Positions 16,883 to 26,192 of a stretch of DNA of 59,472 nucleotides are shown one piece after another. Positions within the stretch are counted from its first letter, which is position 1; every line of letters starts with the position of its first letter. The translations under genes were made by a program, and so were the position numbers. The notes under the pieces are model-generated. The model did no database searches. It saw only the letters and a program-made list of their open reading frames with translations, and was not told the origin of the DNA. Source of the DNA: Synergistaceae bacterium UBA1358 (GTDB lineage: Bacteria; Synergistota; Synergistia; Synergistales; Synergistaceae); NCBI GenBank assembly GCA_002306075.1, contig DBRW01000060.1, positions 1-59,472 of the forward strand. The letters are read 5' to 3'.

Positions 16883-19468
16883 TTGCAGATCCCGCAGGGG
16901 ACCAAAATGACCCCCATGCTGGAGCAGTATGTTTATTGGAAAGAGCAGTATCCTGACTCTCTTCTCTTTTTCCGCATGGGCGATTTTTATGAGATGTTCT
17001 TCGAAGATGCCCATATCGCGTCTTCGGTGCTTGATATTGCCCTCACCTCAAGATCGAAGGAATCCGAAAACGCCATACCCATGGCCGGAGTGCCCTTCCA
17101 TTCAGTAGATTCTTACCTTGCAAAATTAGTCGCTGCCGGATACAGGGTGGCCATCTGCGAACAGGTCACGGTCCCGGACGGCAGGAATCTCGTCCAACGG
17201 GAAGTCACGAGACTCGTAACGCCCGGAACGTGGCTCTCTGAGGGCGGCGATTCCGACGGCAGCCTTGCCGCGTGCCTGTTCGATGGCAAAAACGTCTCTG
17301 TCGCGCTCCTTACGACCGCGACGGGAACACTGAAAGCCGGTACGTTCCGGATCGAGGAGGCGGCATCGATCTTCTCATCCTTCCGTCCCGCGGAGATACT
17401 TGTCAGAAACGGCCAGGCCGAAAATCTTAAAGAATTCTATCCTGAATCAGCAAAGATCAGCGTTGTCGAGAGGGAGCGCGGGGAGTTCGATATAAGGACC
17501 TCTTCGGAGTGGCTGTGCAGAAAATGGGGCATAGCCACTCTGAATTCGATGGGGCTGGACGACAGGGATCCGGCCTGCGGGGCTGCCGCGGCGGCGCTTA
17601 GGTATCTTGAGGAGACCCAGTTCTCAAAGGCGCTTCACGTCACTCAGCTGATACCGCTTCTTCCCGAAGAGTACATGATCCTCGACAGGAACACCGTAAG
17701 CAACCTTGAACTTATAGAACCGTACGACATCTCACTCTTTTCCGTCCTCAACAGATGCCGCACCGCAATGGGGAAGAGGATGCTCAAAGAATGGATACTT
17801 TCTCCGCTCAAGGATATCGACCTTATCAGCAAAAGGGCGGACGCGATCGAAGAACTCGTGAGTGACGGCGCGTTCCGTGCGAGGATGGGCCATCTGCTCT
17901 CGTCCTGCGGCGACATGGAAAAGGCTATAAGCAGGCTGACCCTCAAAATGGGGTCTCCAAATGACCTGCTGACCGTCAGGGAGACGCTGAAGGCTCTTCC
18001 GGACCTCGTATATATGATGTCGGGGAGAAAGAAGCTCTCTGTCTGGACCGAAGGGATAGACCTCCTTGAAGATCTGACCTCACTCCTGGCTTCCGCCCTT
18101 TCAGACTCTGTCCCGCGTTTTGTGAGGGACGGAGGGATCATAAGGGATGGCTACGATGCGGCGCTTGACGAATGGAGAGACAAGGCCGCCCATTCTTCGG
18201 CATGGCTGGAAAGGTTCGAGGAAGAGGAGAGGCAAAGGACCGGAATAAAGAACCTGAAGGCCGGAGTCAACAAGGTCTTCGGCTATTACATAGAGATCCC
18301 GAGAGGCGGCCTCGACAGGGTCCCAGCCGAGTACATCAGGAAACAGACGCTTGTGAACGCCGAGCGCTTCATTACCGAAGAGCTAAAAATATTCGAAAAA
18401 GAGATGTTCAGCGCGGAGGAGGAGATGCTCGCCATCGAGGAGAGGCTCTACGGAGAACTCCTTGAGAGGACCCTCTCAAAAAGCACAGAGATACTCGATG
18501 CGGCAAAATTCATCGCTTCAGCGGATGTCTTCTGCTCCCTTGCGGATGTCGCATCAGAGAGACGCTATGTCCGCCCTGTCATAGACAGGAGCACGGACTT
18601 TATCGTAAAGAACGGGAGGCATCCCGTCATCGAGGTTATGCTCGGAAGACATCCGTTCACGCCGAACGACCTCTCCCTCAGCGAAGCTTCCGGCACGAGG
18701 ATAGCTGTGATCACCGGACCCAACATGGCCGGAAAATCAACATACCTCAGGATGGCGGCTCTCATCGCCATAATGGCCCAGATGGGCTCCTTCGTGCCCG
18801 CCGAGGACGCAAGGATAGGTCTGATAGACCGCCTCTTCACGCGTATAGGGGCGAGGGACGAACTTGCCAGGGGGCAGAGCACGTTCATGGTCGAGATGGT
18901 CGAGACGGCGAACATATTAAGACACGCCACGGACAGAAGTCTTGTCATACTCGACGAAGTGGGCAGGGGCACCTCCACATACGACGGACTGAGCATAGCG
19001 TGGTCCGTCATAGAATATCTGCAGGGGCAGGAGGGCAGAAGGGCTGCCGTGCTCTTCGCCACACATTACCACGAACTGACCAGGCTGGCCGACATGCTGC
19101 CCGGCGTCACGAACCTCAGTATGGCTGTGGAGGAAACGAAGGACGGAGTGACCTTCCTTCACAAGGTGGTCGAGGCTCCGTCTGACCGCTCATACGGCAT
19201 TGAGGTCGCAAGGCTGGCCGGAGTTCCCTCGATAGTGCTCAGAAGGTCTAAGGAACTTCTCGCGGGCTTCGAGTCCTCTGCGGACGTTCCCGGATCCTTT
19301 GTTCCGGCACTTACCGAGGACAGGCAGGTAAAGCTCTTTGACGTGAGCTACGAGGCTGTGCTTGAGGAGCTCGCGGCTGCCGAACCTGATCAGATGACAC
19401 CGATGGAGGCTCTCCAGCTTATCTACAAGCTCAGGAAAGAGAGCCGGAAAGTACTGGGACTGAAATGA
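16883..19468 (+). CDS. mutS: DNA mismatch repair protein MutS
   Basis: Mismatch recognition ATPase. The 861 residues have the N-terminal mismatch-binding domain with the Phe-x-Glu motif in LFFRMGDFYEMFFEDA (residues about 27-42), connector, lever and clamp domains, and the ABC-type ATPase: Walker A TGPNMAGKSTYLR near residue 612, signature DELARGQSTFMVEM, Walker B LVILDEVGRGTSTYDG and FATHYHEL. The start is TTG 16883 behind GGAGGAGGG, two bases after ruvX. Its stop overlaps the mutL start. This is MutS1, not MutS2 (no Smr domain). Confidence 0.97.
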   Translation: MQIPQGTKMTPMLEQYVYWKEQYPDSLLFFRMGDFYEMFFEDAHIASSVLDIALTSRSKESENAIPMAGVPFHSVDSYLAKLVAAGYRVAICEQVTVPDGRNLVQREVTRLVTPGTWLSEGGDSDGSLAACLFDGKNVSVALLTTATGTLKAGTFRIEEAASIFSSFRPAEILVRNGQAENLKEFYPESAKISVVERERGEFDIRTSSEWLCRKWGIATLNSMGLDDRDPACGAAAAALRYLEETQFSKALHVTQLIPLLPEEYMILDRNTVSNLELIEPYDISLFSVLNRCRTAMGKRMLKEWILSPLKDIDLISKRADAIEELVSDGAFRARMGHLLSSCGDMEKAISRLTLKMGSPNDLLTVRETLKALPDLVYMMSGRKKLSVWTEGIDLLEDLTSLLASALSDSVPRFVRDGGIIRDGYDAALDEWRDKAAHSSAWLERFEEEERQRTGIKNLKAGVNKVFGYYIEIPRGGLDRVPAEYIRKQTLVNAERFITEELKIFEKEMFSAEEEMLAIEERLYGELLERTLSKSTEILDAAKFIASADVFCSLADVASERRYVRPVIDRSTDFIVKNGRHPVIEVMLGRHPFTPNDLSLSEASGTRIAVITGPNMAGKSTYLRMAALIAIMAQMGSFVPAEDARIGLIDRLFTRIGARDELARGQSTFMVEMVETANILRHATDRSLVILDEVGRGTSTYDGLSIAWSVIEYLQGQEGRRAAVLFATHYHELTRLADMLPGVTNLSMAVEETKDGVTFLHKVVEAPSDRSYGIEVARLAGVPSIVLRRSKELLAGFESSADVPGSFVPALTEDRQVKLFDVSYEAVLEELAAAEPDQMTPMEALQLIYKLRKESRKVLGLK

Positions 19469-21189
19469 TTAAAAGACTTGACAGCGAAGTTGCGAGCAGG
19501 ATAGCGGCGGGGGAGGTCATCGAAAGACCCTCTTCCGTGGCCAAGGAGCTCATCGAAAACTCCATAGACGCCTCTGCGCGGACTGTAACGCTCCATATCG
19601 AACAGGGCGGAAAGGTATCGTTCGTCATAGAGGACGACGGCTGCGGCATACCCTTCGAAGAACTCCCGCTCGCGATAGAAAGATATGCCACAAGCAAGAT
19701 ATCGACACTTGATGACCTTGAATGCATAACCACTCTTGGATACAGGGGAGAGGCCCTTTCAAGCGTGGCTGCCGTCAGCAGGATGGAGATAAGGAGCAGG
19801 ACCGCGGATTCAGATACCGGGGGCATCATAAGATGCGAGGGCTGTGAGATCATCCTCCACACTGAGAGCCCGTGCCGTCCGGGGACGATGATCCGTGTGG
19901 ACGACCTTTTCTTCAACCTTCCCGCAAGGCGAAAATTCCTTAAGACGGCGTCCGCTGAGCTCAGGAGGATACTCCAGGTGGTCAATGACTATGCTCTGGT
20001 ACGCCCTGATCTGACCTTCAGGGTCTTCTCCGACGGCAAAAAGATCCTCGAGCTTCTGCCCGCAGGAAGCATAGATGCCGCACTTCTCAGGAGGTGGGGG
20101 GAAGATTCCCCCAAATACAGCTCGTCGACTTCGTTGAACCTTACCTCTGTCAGGATGTGGTGGAATCCCATACCTGACAGCAGGCGGACATCCGTCACGA
20201 TCTTTGTGAACGGCAGGAGGATACAGGACAGCACGATCAGGTCAGCCATATGCGGCGGAGATTTCGCGGCATACGGCGAATGGCTGGTCGTAATGAATAT
20301 CCCGCCCGAAGAGCACGATGTGAACATCCACCCGACAAAAGAAGAAGTACGATTCAAAAATTCAGGAGACATATATAAACTTGTGCTTAATACTGCCCGG
20401 AAAATATTTGCCCGAAGGCTCTCTGCCTCTTCGGGAGGGCCTGCGGGCGATGTGCCGGAACGCCAGTCTGCCGCTAACGAGATCAATGACAGGAAGTGGT
20501 TCGACAGTACGGACCCTATATTCAGCACCGCACCGTGGAGACCCGTTTCAGAGGCGTATCCGGGCAGGGTGGCTGCGCCCGACGATACTGTCTTCATAAT
20601 GGCGGAAGATCCGATTGAGACAGCTCCCGAAGTGGGAGCCCGAAATTATATCGGCCAGTCGGCAAGGGGTTATCTGATCTTTGATTTTCCGAACGGCCTT
20701 GCGATAATAGATCCCCATGCGGCCCACGAGAGGATACTCTACGAGGAGATCGCTGCATCTTTCAAAGACGGGACAGTCGGGCAGAAGCTGACCATGGCTG
20801 TCGATATTCCCGCCGCGCTGCTGCCCGAGATTGATATTTACCGCGACGAACTCGAGTCGCTTGCCTTTTCCTTCGACGGCGAACGTCTTGCGGGAGTACC
20901 TCTGCTGAGAGGGAGGGCCAGGCTCTCTCCGCTTGACATGCTCCGTTCCGCGCTGAGAGGGATCGAGTGTGAAAAAGATCCTGACAAGAGGGACAGGGAA
21001 GTCTGGTGGAGGATGGCCAGACTTGCGTGCAGAGATGCCGTAAAGCTCGGCAGGAGGTTTGAAAGGGAAGAGGCTGAAGCGCTCCTCGAAAGGCTTGAGA
21101 TGTGCTCCGTACCCTATACCTGCCCTCACGGCAGGCCCACGATCTTCCTCATAGAAGACAGCAAACTCAAGGATAGGTTCGAAAGATGA
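19465..21189 (+). CDS. mutL: DNA mismatch repair protein MutL with endonuclease motifs
   Basis: GHKL ATPase that couples mismatch recognition to strand incision. The 574 residues begin with the ATPase domain: RIAAGEVIERPSSVAKELIENSIDA, DDGCGI and TLGYRGEALSSV. The dimerisation domain holds the nuclease motif HAAHERILYEE near residue 420, preceded by Asp-Pro where most family members have Asp-Gln, and the CPHGRP motif near residue 552. These mark the nicking type of MutL found in bacteria without MutH. It starts with an ATGA overlap on mutS and ends with one on miaA. Confidence 0.97.
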   Translation: MIKRLDSEVASRIAAGEVIERPSSVAKELIENSIDASARTVTLHIEQGGKVSFVIEDDGCGIPFEELPLAIERYATSKISTLDDLECITTLGYRGEALSSVAAVSRMEIRSRTADSDTGGIIRCEGCEIILHTESPCRPGTMIRVDDLFFNLPARRKFLKTASAELRRILQVVNDYALVRPDLTFRVFSDGKKILELLPAGSIDAALLRRWGEDSPKYSSSTSLNLTSVRMWWNPIPDSRRTSVTIFVNGRRIQDSTIRSAICGGDFAAYGEWLVVMNIPPEEHDVNIHPTKEEVRFKNSGDIYKLVLNTARKIFARRLSASSGGPAGDVPERQSAANEINDRKWFDSTDPIFSTAPWRPVSEAYPGRVAAPDDTVFIMAEDPIETAPEVGARNYIGQSARGYLIFDFPNGLAIIDPHAAHERILYEEIAASFKDGTVGQKLTMAVDIPAALLPEIDIYRDELESLAFSFDGERLAGVPLLRGRARLSPLDMLRSALRGIECEKDPDKRDREVWWRMARLACRDAVKLGRRFEREEAEALLERLEMCSVPYTCPHGRPTIFLIEDSKLKDRFER

Positions 21190-22145
21190 CGGAGAAAAAG
21201 AAGATCCCGATAATCGCAATAATAGGACCTACCGCGGTAGGAAAGACGAAATTCAGTCTCGCACTGGCAGAAAGACTTGATGCCGAGGTCATCTCCGTCG
21301 ATTCGAGACAGGTATACCGCTATCTCGACGTGGGCACGGACAAGGTCTCGCTTGAAATAAGACGCCGGATACCCCACCATCTCATAGATGTGGTCGACCC
21401 CGACCAGATCTTTTCCGCGGCTGATTTTGCGTTATTGGCGGCAGACGCGATCGAAAGGATCAGGAAGAGGGGTAAGACCCCGTTGCTGATCGGAGGCACC
21501 CCCTTCTACTACAAAGCTATTTGCGGTTCGCTCTCCGAAGACCTCCCCAAGGACGAAGAAGTAAGGCGTGTCCTGGAGTATGAAATAGAGGAAAAGGGGC
21601 TCGCAGAACTCCATAAGGAACTGTCCGCCATAGATCCCGCTGCGGCGGAGAAGATACACCCCAACGACCCCGCAAGGACCATGAGGGCCCTCGAAATATT
21701 CAGGATAACGGGCAGGACCGCCACATGGTGGTACCAAAATCAGGCAAAGACTGAATCATGCTACGACATCTTTTACATAGGGCTTATAAGAGCCAGGGCG
21801 AACCTGTACGAAAACATCGCGCGCAGGGTCAGGGAACAGTTTGAGAACGGATACCCCGAAGAGGTCGAGTGGCTCCTGTCCAGAGGTTATTCTCCGAAAC
21901 TTCCGGCACTCCGGGGGTTCGGCTACAAAGAGCTGATCCAGTATGTACAGGGGAACTGCACATATGAAGAGGCGCTTGAAGGCGACATCAGGTCGACAAA
22001 GGCCTTTTCGAGAAGGCAGATGACGTGGTTCAAACACTTTGAGCCTGCCATATGGTATGATTTCGACAAATACGAAATGTCCGATGCAATGGACGATGTG
22101 ATGCCGCATTGCATCAGACATTTGGAACAGGAAAGCGGAAGCTGA
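21186..22145 (+). CDS. miaA: tRNA dimethylallyltransferase
   Basis: Adds a dimethylallyl group to A37 of tRNAs reading codons that start with U. The 319 residues begin with the P-loop GPTAVGKTKFSLALAERL, followed by VISVDSRQVYRYLDVGTDK (catalytic Asp), PHHLIDVVDPD and the conserved LIGGTPFYYKAI segment, and near the end RGFGYKELIQYVQG and FSRRQMTWFKH. It overlaps mutL by four bases. Linkage mutS-mutL-miaA is common in bacteria. The isoprenoid donor is made by the pathway to which the next gene, ispH, and ispDF at 54853 belong. Confidence 0.96.
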   Translation: MTEKKKIPIIAIIGPTAVGKTKFSLALAERLDAEVISVDSRQVYRYLDVGTDKVSLEIRRRIPHHLIDVVDPDQIFSAADFALLAADAIERIRKRGKTPLLIGGTPFYYKAICGSLSEDLPKDEEVRRVLEYEIEEKGLAELHKELSAIDPAAAEKIHPNDPARTMRALEIFRITGRTATWWYQNQAKTESCYDIFYIGLIRARANLYENIARRVREQFENGYPEEVEWLLSRGYSPKLPALRGFGYKELIQYVQGNCTYEEALEGDIRSTKAFSRRQMTWFKHFEPAIWYDFDKYEMSDAMDDVMPHCIRHLEQESGS

Positions 22146-22146
22146 A

Positions 22147-22980
22147 TTGAAGATCCACATAGCAGATCCCACAGGACTTTGCTTTGGTGTCAGAAGGGCA
22201 ATATCGAAGCTTGAAGAAGAACTTCTCCGCTCAGGCACTGTCTACTCCCTCGGAAGCCCCATCCACAATCCGCAGGAGACCGACAGGCTGACGAAAATGG
22301 GGCTTGTCGTCGTCGAATCAGCCGAAGAGGTCCCCGCCGCTTCCGTCGCATTTATCAGAGCCCACGGAGTCACTCCGCTTCAGGAAGGGGTGCTCATAAA
22401 AAAATGCAGGAAAGTGGTCGACGGGACCTGTCCGTTTGTCAAAACTGCTCAGAAAAGGGCAAAAGACCTTTCTACAGAGGGCTATGTTGTGGTAATATCG
22501 GGGGACAGGCACCACCCGGAAGTCAAAGGGATAATGGGTTATGTTGAGGGCGAAGTAGCTGTAGTCTCATCTGATGAAGACATTCCGGACAACTTAAAAG
22601 GACGAAGGTGCGGCATCCTGAGCCAGACGACTCAAAAAGTCGGCTCTTTTGCTGCGCTTGTTGGTTCTTTTAGTAAGGTATCTCCCGAGATCAAGGTGTA
22701 TAATACGATCTGCAAAGCTACACTTGCAAGGCAGGATTCTGTCTGCAGACTTGCTTCCAAGGTCGACGGAATGATAATACTCGGGGGCCGAAACAGTGCC
22801 AACACTAAAAAGCTGGCTGAAATATCCATGGACGTGGGAGTCTCCACGCTTTGGATCGAACATGCAGGAGAGATCGACAGGGGGTGGCTGCAAAACAGGG
22901 ATGATATAGGCATAGCCGCGGGAGGAAGTACTCCTGACTGGCTTATCAAAGAACTGATCCAAAAATTAAACATGATGTAA
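22147..22980 (+). CDS. ispH: 4-hydroxy-3-methylbut-2-enyl diphosphate reductase
   Basis: Last enzyme of the MEP isoprenoid pathway, an oxygen-sensitive [4Fe-4S] reductase that gives IPP and DMAPP. The 277 residues include the first cluster Cys in GLCFGVRRAI (about 13), HNPQ, RAHGV, the second Cys in VDGTCPFVKTAQ, ISGDRHHPEVKGIMGY, and the third Cys in YNTICKAT. The start is TTG, one base after miaA. The next gene codes for an S1-repeat protein; in many Clostridia these two are one fused protein, so the adjacency is meaningful. Confidence 0.95.
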   Translation: MKIHIADPTGLCFGVRRAISKLEEELLRSGTVYSLGSPIHNPQETDRLTKMGLVVVESAEEVPAASVAFIRAHGVTPLQEGVLIKKCRKVVDGTCPFVKTAQKRAKDLSTEGYVVVISGDRHHPEVKGIMGYVEGEVAVVSSDEDIPDNLKGRRCGILSQTTQKVGSFAALVGSFSKVSPEIKVYNTICKATLARQDSVCRLASKVDGMIILGGRNSANTKKLAEISMDVGVSTLWIEHAGEIDRGWLQNRDDIGIAAGGSTPDWLIKELIQKLNMM

Positions 22981-22997
22981 GCAGGAGGATGTTGGGT

Positions 22998-24551
22998 ATG
23001 GTAGACGAGCTTCGCACAGAAGACGGACTTGAAACACAGGCAGCACCGGAAAAAGAAGAAACAATGGAAGAAATGATGCAGCAGTTTGACGTGATGGGTG
23101 ACTTCCATCGCGGAAAGATCCTTGAAGGCACGATAGTTGACACCCGTGAAGACGGATGGCTTGTCGATGTCGGCTACAAATGCGAGGGATTCCTCCCGCG
23201 CAAAGAGTGGACGCATAAGGTCCTCGTAGAAGAGACCGAGGAACCCCAGAACGGCGATAAAGTCAGAGTGCAGATCACGAACATCAGCCAGGGCGAAGAT
23301 GCACAGCTCAGCCTGAGCCGTTGGCGCTGCGAATTTGACGAACGCTGGAACAAGCTTGAGGAAGAAGCGGCAAAGAATGAGACTGTTACTGTAAAGGGAC
23401 TCCGCAAAGTCAAGGGCGGCCTTATAGTAAGCTGCTACGGCATAGAGGGCTTCATTCCCATTTCACACCTTGCCGAAGACGGACGCACTTTGAATCCCGC
23501 ACGTCTGCTCGAACAGGATTTCCAGGTAAAGCTGATAGAGAAAGACCGCCGCAAGCGCCGTCTTGTCCTGTCACGCCGCACCCTTATGGAGACCGAGATG
23601 GCAGAGATCAGGCAGTCATTCTATGATCAGGTCAGCGAAGGTGACATACTTGAAGGAGACGTCAGCAGCATCACCTCTTTCGGTGTTTTTGTAAATCTCG
23701 GTGCGATGGAAGGCCTCATTCACGTCAGCGAACTCTCATGGCAGCGCAATGCTAAGGCCAAAGACGTTGTCTCCAAGGGCGATCACGTCAGAGTTAAGGT
23801 GATCGGCATCGACAAAGAGAACAACAGGATCTCCCTCAGTCTCAAACAGACTCAGCCCGACCCGTGGGAAACAGTGGCAGAACGCTGGAAGCCCGGAGTG
23901 GTCGCAGAGGGTACGGTCTCCAACCTGACAGAATTCGGTGCTTTTGTAGAGATAGAGCCGGGAGTCGAGGGCCTTATACACATAGGCGATCTCAGCTGGA
24001 CGAGGATCAAGCATCCGAAGGAAGTCCTCAAGAAGGGACAGAAGATCGAAGTCTCCATCCTTGAGGTAGACCAGGAGCGCAAACGCATCAGTCTTGGCTA
24101 CAAGCAGCTTTCCGATCCCTGGAAGGATGTAGCTGAGAAATACAGGAAGGATATGGAAGTACCCGTCAAGGTGGTGCGGATAGCGGACTTCGGAGCCTTC
24201 GTGGAGCTGGAAGACGGCATTGAAGGACTGATCCACATTTCGCAGATCAGCCAGCAGAGGATAGAGAACCCCAGGGAAGTGCTTTCCGAGGGTCAGGAAG
24301 TGACGGCAAGAGTGCTCGACGTGAACCCCTCAGAGCGCAGGATGCGTCTCAGCCTCCGTCCCGCACATGAAGAGCCCGTAAGGAAGCCAAGGACAGAAGA
24401 GGGCCAGCAGCACGCAGAAGGACAGAAAGAAGACCGTCCGCGCCGCCGCCGTTCCGATGTCGAGAAGAAAAAGAACGACAACCAGCTTCCCCAGGAAGAG
24501 ACGAACGTCACGATAGGTGAATTCCTGAAGCAGGCTGAAGACAAGGAATAA
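22998..24551 (+). CDS. rpsA: S1 RNA-binding domain protein, ribosomal protein S1-like
   Basis: A 517-residue protein with at least four, probably five, OB-fold S1 repeats. The strongest repeats are near residues 210-280 (EGDVSSITSFGVFVNLGAMEG), 295-370 (EGTVSNLTEFGAFVEIEPGV) and 380-455 (VKVVRIADFGAFVELEDGIEG), each ending with a GLIHI or GLIHV motif. The C-terminus is a charged tail rich in Arg, Lys, Glu and Gln. The likely role is binding mRNA to the 30S subunit. ATG 22998 is preferred over 22989 because AGGAGG at 22983-22988 is ten bases from it and only touches the earlier ATG. A strong terminator follows, ending the alaS operon. Confidence 0.88.
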   Translation: MVDELRTEDGLETQAAPEKEETMEEMMQQFDVMGDFHRGKILEGTIVDTREDGWLVDVGYKCEGFLPRKEWTHKVLVEETEEPQNGDKVRVQITNISQGEDAQLSLSRWRCEFDERWNKLEEEAAKNETVTVKGLRKVKGGLIVSCYGIEGFIPISHLAEDGRTLNPARLLEQDFQVKLIEKDRRKRRLVLSRRTLMETEMAEIRQSFYDQVSEGDILEGDVSSITSFGVFVNLGAMEGLIHVSELSWQRNAKAKDVVSKGDHVRVKVIGIDKENNRISLSLKQTQPDPWETVAERWKPGVVAEGTVSNLTEFGAFVEIEPGVEGLIHIGDLSWTRIKHPKEVLKKGQKIEVSILEVDQERKRISLGYKQLSDPWKDVAEKYRKDMEVPVKVVRIADFGAFVELEDGIEGLIHISQISQQRIENPREVLSEGQEVTARVLDVNPSERRMRLSLRPAHEEPVRKPRTEEGQQHAEGQKEDRPRRRRSDVEKKKNDNQLPQEETNVTIGEFLKQAEDKE

Positions 24552-24582
24552 TTCGTTCCCTATCTTCACGATAAAGCTCGAT

Positions 24583-24618
24583 ATCCCCATGCCTTTTACG
24601 CGAGGCATGGGGATTTTT
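24583..24618 (+). terminator. Intrinsic terminator of the alaS-rpsA operon
   Basis: ATCCCCATGCC (24583-24593) pairs perfectly with GGCATGGGGAT (24604-24614) around a ten-base loop, followed by a T5 run. This is one of the best terminators in the window. Confidence 0.93.
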
Positions 24619-24765
24619 CTGTTAAAATACTGGGTGTAAATGCTAAAGCATAGAGATATCGGCGGGACTTTCAGGCTTACGGCACCAATTATCACGGTCT
24701 TTGGTCCCACGCATATGTAAAGCTGTTTTGATGATTTTTATTGTGTCAGATATGGGGGAGTTCTG

Positions 24766-25257
24766 ATGGCAGTCAGAAATATATGTGTGTATCCGGATCC
24801 CGTCCTGAGGGAGCCGACTGAAGAAATAACCTCTTTTGATGATGAGCTGGCCGTTCTGGTCGAAGACATGTGGGAGACGATGCATGTTTACGACGGCATA
24901 GGGCTGGCAGGACCGCAGATCGGCGTGTCGAAGAGGATCGCGGTCATTGAGTACAACGGAGAAAAATTTGTCCTGATAAACCCAGTCATAGAGGATAAAG
25001 AGGGATCCAAGACCGTAGAGGAGGGCTGCCTGAGCTTTCCCGGCATATATGAAAAAGTGGATTCCCCGGATAAGATAAAAGTACGCTGGCAGAATGAAAA
25101 AGGCGGACATGAGGAGAGAGAGATCGATGGATTTCTCGCGTGCGTCTTCTCCCATGAGATCGACCATCTGAACGGCAGGCTTCTCATAGACAGGGTATCG
25201 CCGTTAAAGAGGCAGTTCCTGAAAAAGAAGATCGCAAAACAGGCAAAGGAGCAGTGA
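24766..25257 (+). CDS. def: Peptide deformylase
   Basis: Removes the formyl group from nascent N-terminal fMet. The 163 residues contain the three metal-site motifs: GIGLAGPQIGVSKRI (motif 1, near residue 45), EEGCLSFPGIY with the metal-binding Cys (motif 2), and VFSHEIDHLNGRLLID, the HExDH helix (motif 3). The ATG has TGGGGGAG upstream. It overlaps fmt by four bases, the classic def-fmt pair. Confidence 0.97.
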   Translation: MAVRNICVYPDPVLREPTEEITSFDDELAVLVEDMWETMHVYDGIGLAGPQIGVSKRIAVIEYNGEKFVLINPVIEDKEGSKTVEEGCLSFPGIYEKVDSPDKIKVRWQNEKGGHEEREIDGFLACVFSHEIDHLNGRLLIDRVSPLKRQFLKKKIAKQAKEQ

Positions 25258-26192
25258 CGGCCGGCATGCTCCGCTTCGGTTTCTGCGGCTCCGGCAGATT
25301 TGCGGCTGACTGCCTGTCCATCATTGCAGATAAGACAAGGCCCGAATGGGTGATAACGAACGCGCCGAGGCCTTCGGGCAGGGGGCTTAAGCTGCAGGAT
25401 ACCCCCGTATTCGAAAAAGCGGAGGAACTTGGCCTGAAGGTGCGGACAACGGAAAAAATTTCAGCCGACCAGGAGACGCTGGAATGGATAGAAAAGGACC
25501 TACCGGATCTTATCCTTGTGATCGATTTCGGCCACATGATCAAAGAACCTCTTCTGAGCATGGCCAGGCTGGGATGTATAAACATACATCCGTCGCTTCT
25601 TCCCTCATACAGGGGATCTGCTCCTGTCCAGAGGGCCCTGATGGACGGACTGGAAGTGACCGGAGTCACGATATTCAGGCTGGATGAGGGTATGGACTCA
25701 GGTCCCGTTCTGGCCCAGGTACCCGTAACGATCGATGTAGAGGACGACACTCCCTCCCTGCTTAAAAAGACATGCGCCGCGGGCTGTGAAAAACTGCTTG
25801 AATACCTGCTGGAAATCCCGTCGGAGGACTGGGTATTCGTTCCCCAGTCGGAAGCGGGCATTTCAACGGCTCCGAAGATCGATAAATCGGAGGGGAAGAT
25901 CGACTGGGATGCCGGTTCACTGGAGTTGTACAACAGGATAAGGGCCCTGGCAGACGCTCCGGGCACGTTCTGCAGCCACGCAGGAAAGAGGCTCAGGATA
26001 CACAAAGCGGCCCCCGTTTCGGTTTCAGGTGTGCCGGGGGAGCTGGTCGCCATCTCCGACGGCTTTCCCGTCATCGCGTGCGGGGAAGGCTCGCTCAAAT
26101 TGCTGCGGGTCCAGCCGGAGGGAAAGAACGTCCGCGGTGCGGATGAATGGCTCAGAGGAAGCAGGATGAAGCTCGGAGACAGACTTGAGTGA
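25254..26192 (+). CDS. fmt: Methionyl-tRNA formyltransferase
   Basis: Formylates Met-tRNA(fMet) using 10-formyl-THF. The 312 residues include DLILVIDFGHMI, the catalytic signature CINIHPSLLPSYRGSAPVQRAL near residue 110, and TIFRLDEGMDSGPVL. The C-terminal OB-like domain covers about residues 205-305. The start is uncertain: GTG 25254 overlaps the def stop and has AAGGAG only two bases away; ATG 25266 begins MLRFGFCGSG, closer to the family N-terminus. I list the longer form. The gene overlaps the following nudix gene by eight bases. Confidence 0.94.
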   Translation: MTAGMLRFGFCGSGRFAADCLSIIADKTRPEWVITNAPRPSGRGLKLQDTPVFEKAEELGLKVRTTEKISADQETLEWIEKDLPDLILVIDFGHMIKEPLLSMARLGCINIHPSLLPSYRGSAPVQRALMDGLEVTGVTIFRLDEGMDSGPVLAQVPVTIDVEDDTPSLLKKTCAAGCEKLLEYLLEIPSEDWVFVPQSEAGISTAPKIDKSEGKIDWDAGSLELYNRIRALADAPGTFCSHAGKRLRIHKAAPVSVSGVPGELVAISDGFPVIACGEGSLKLLRVQPEGKNVRGADEWLRGSRMKLGDRLE

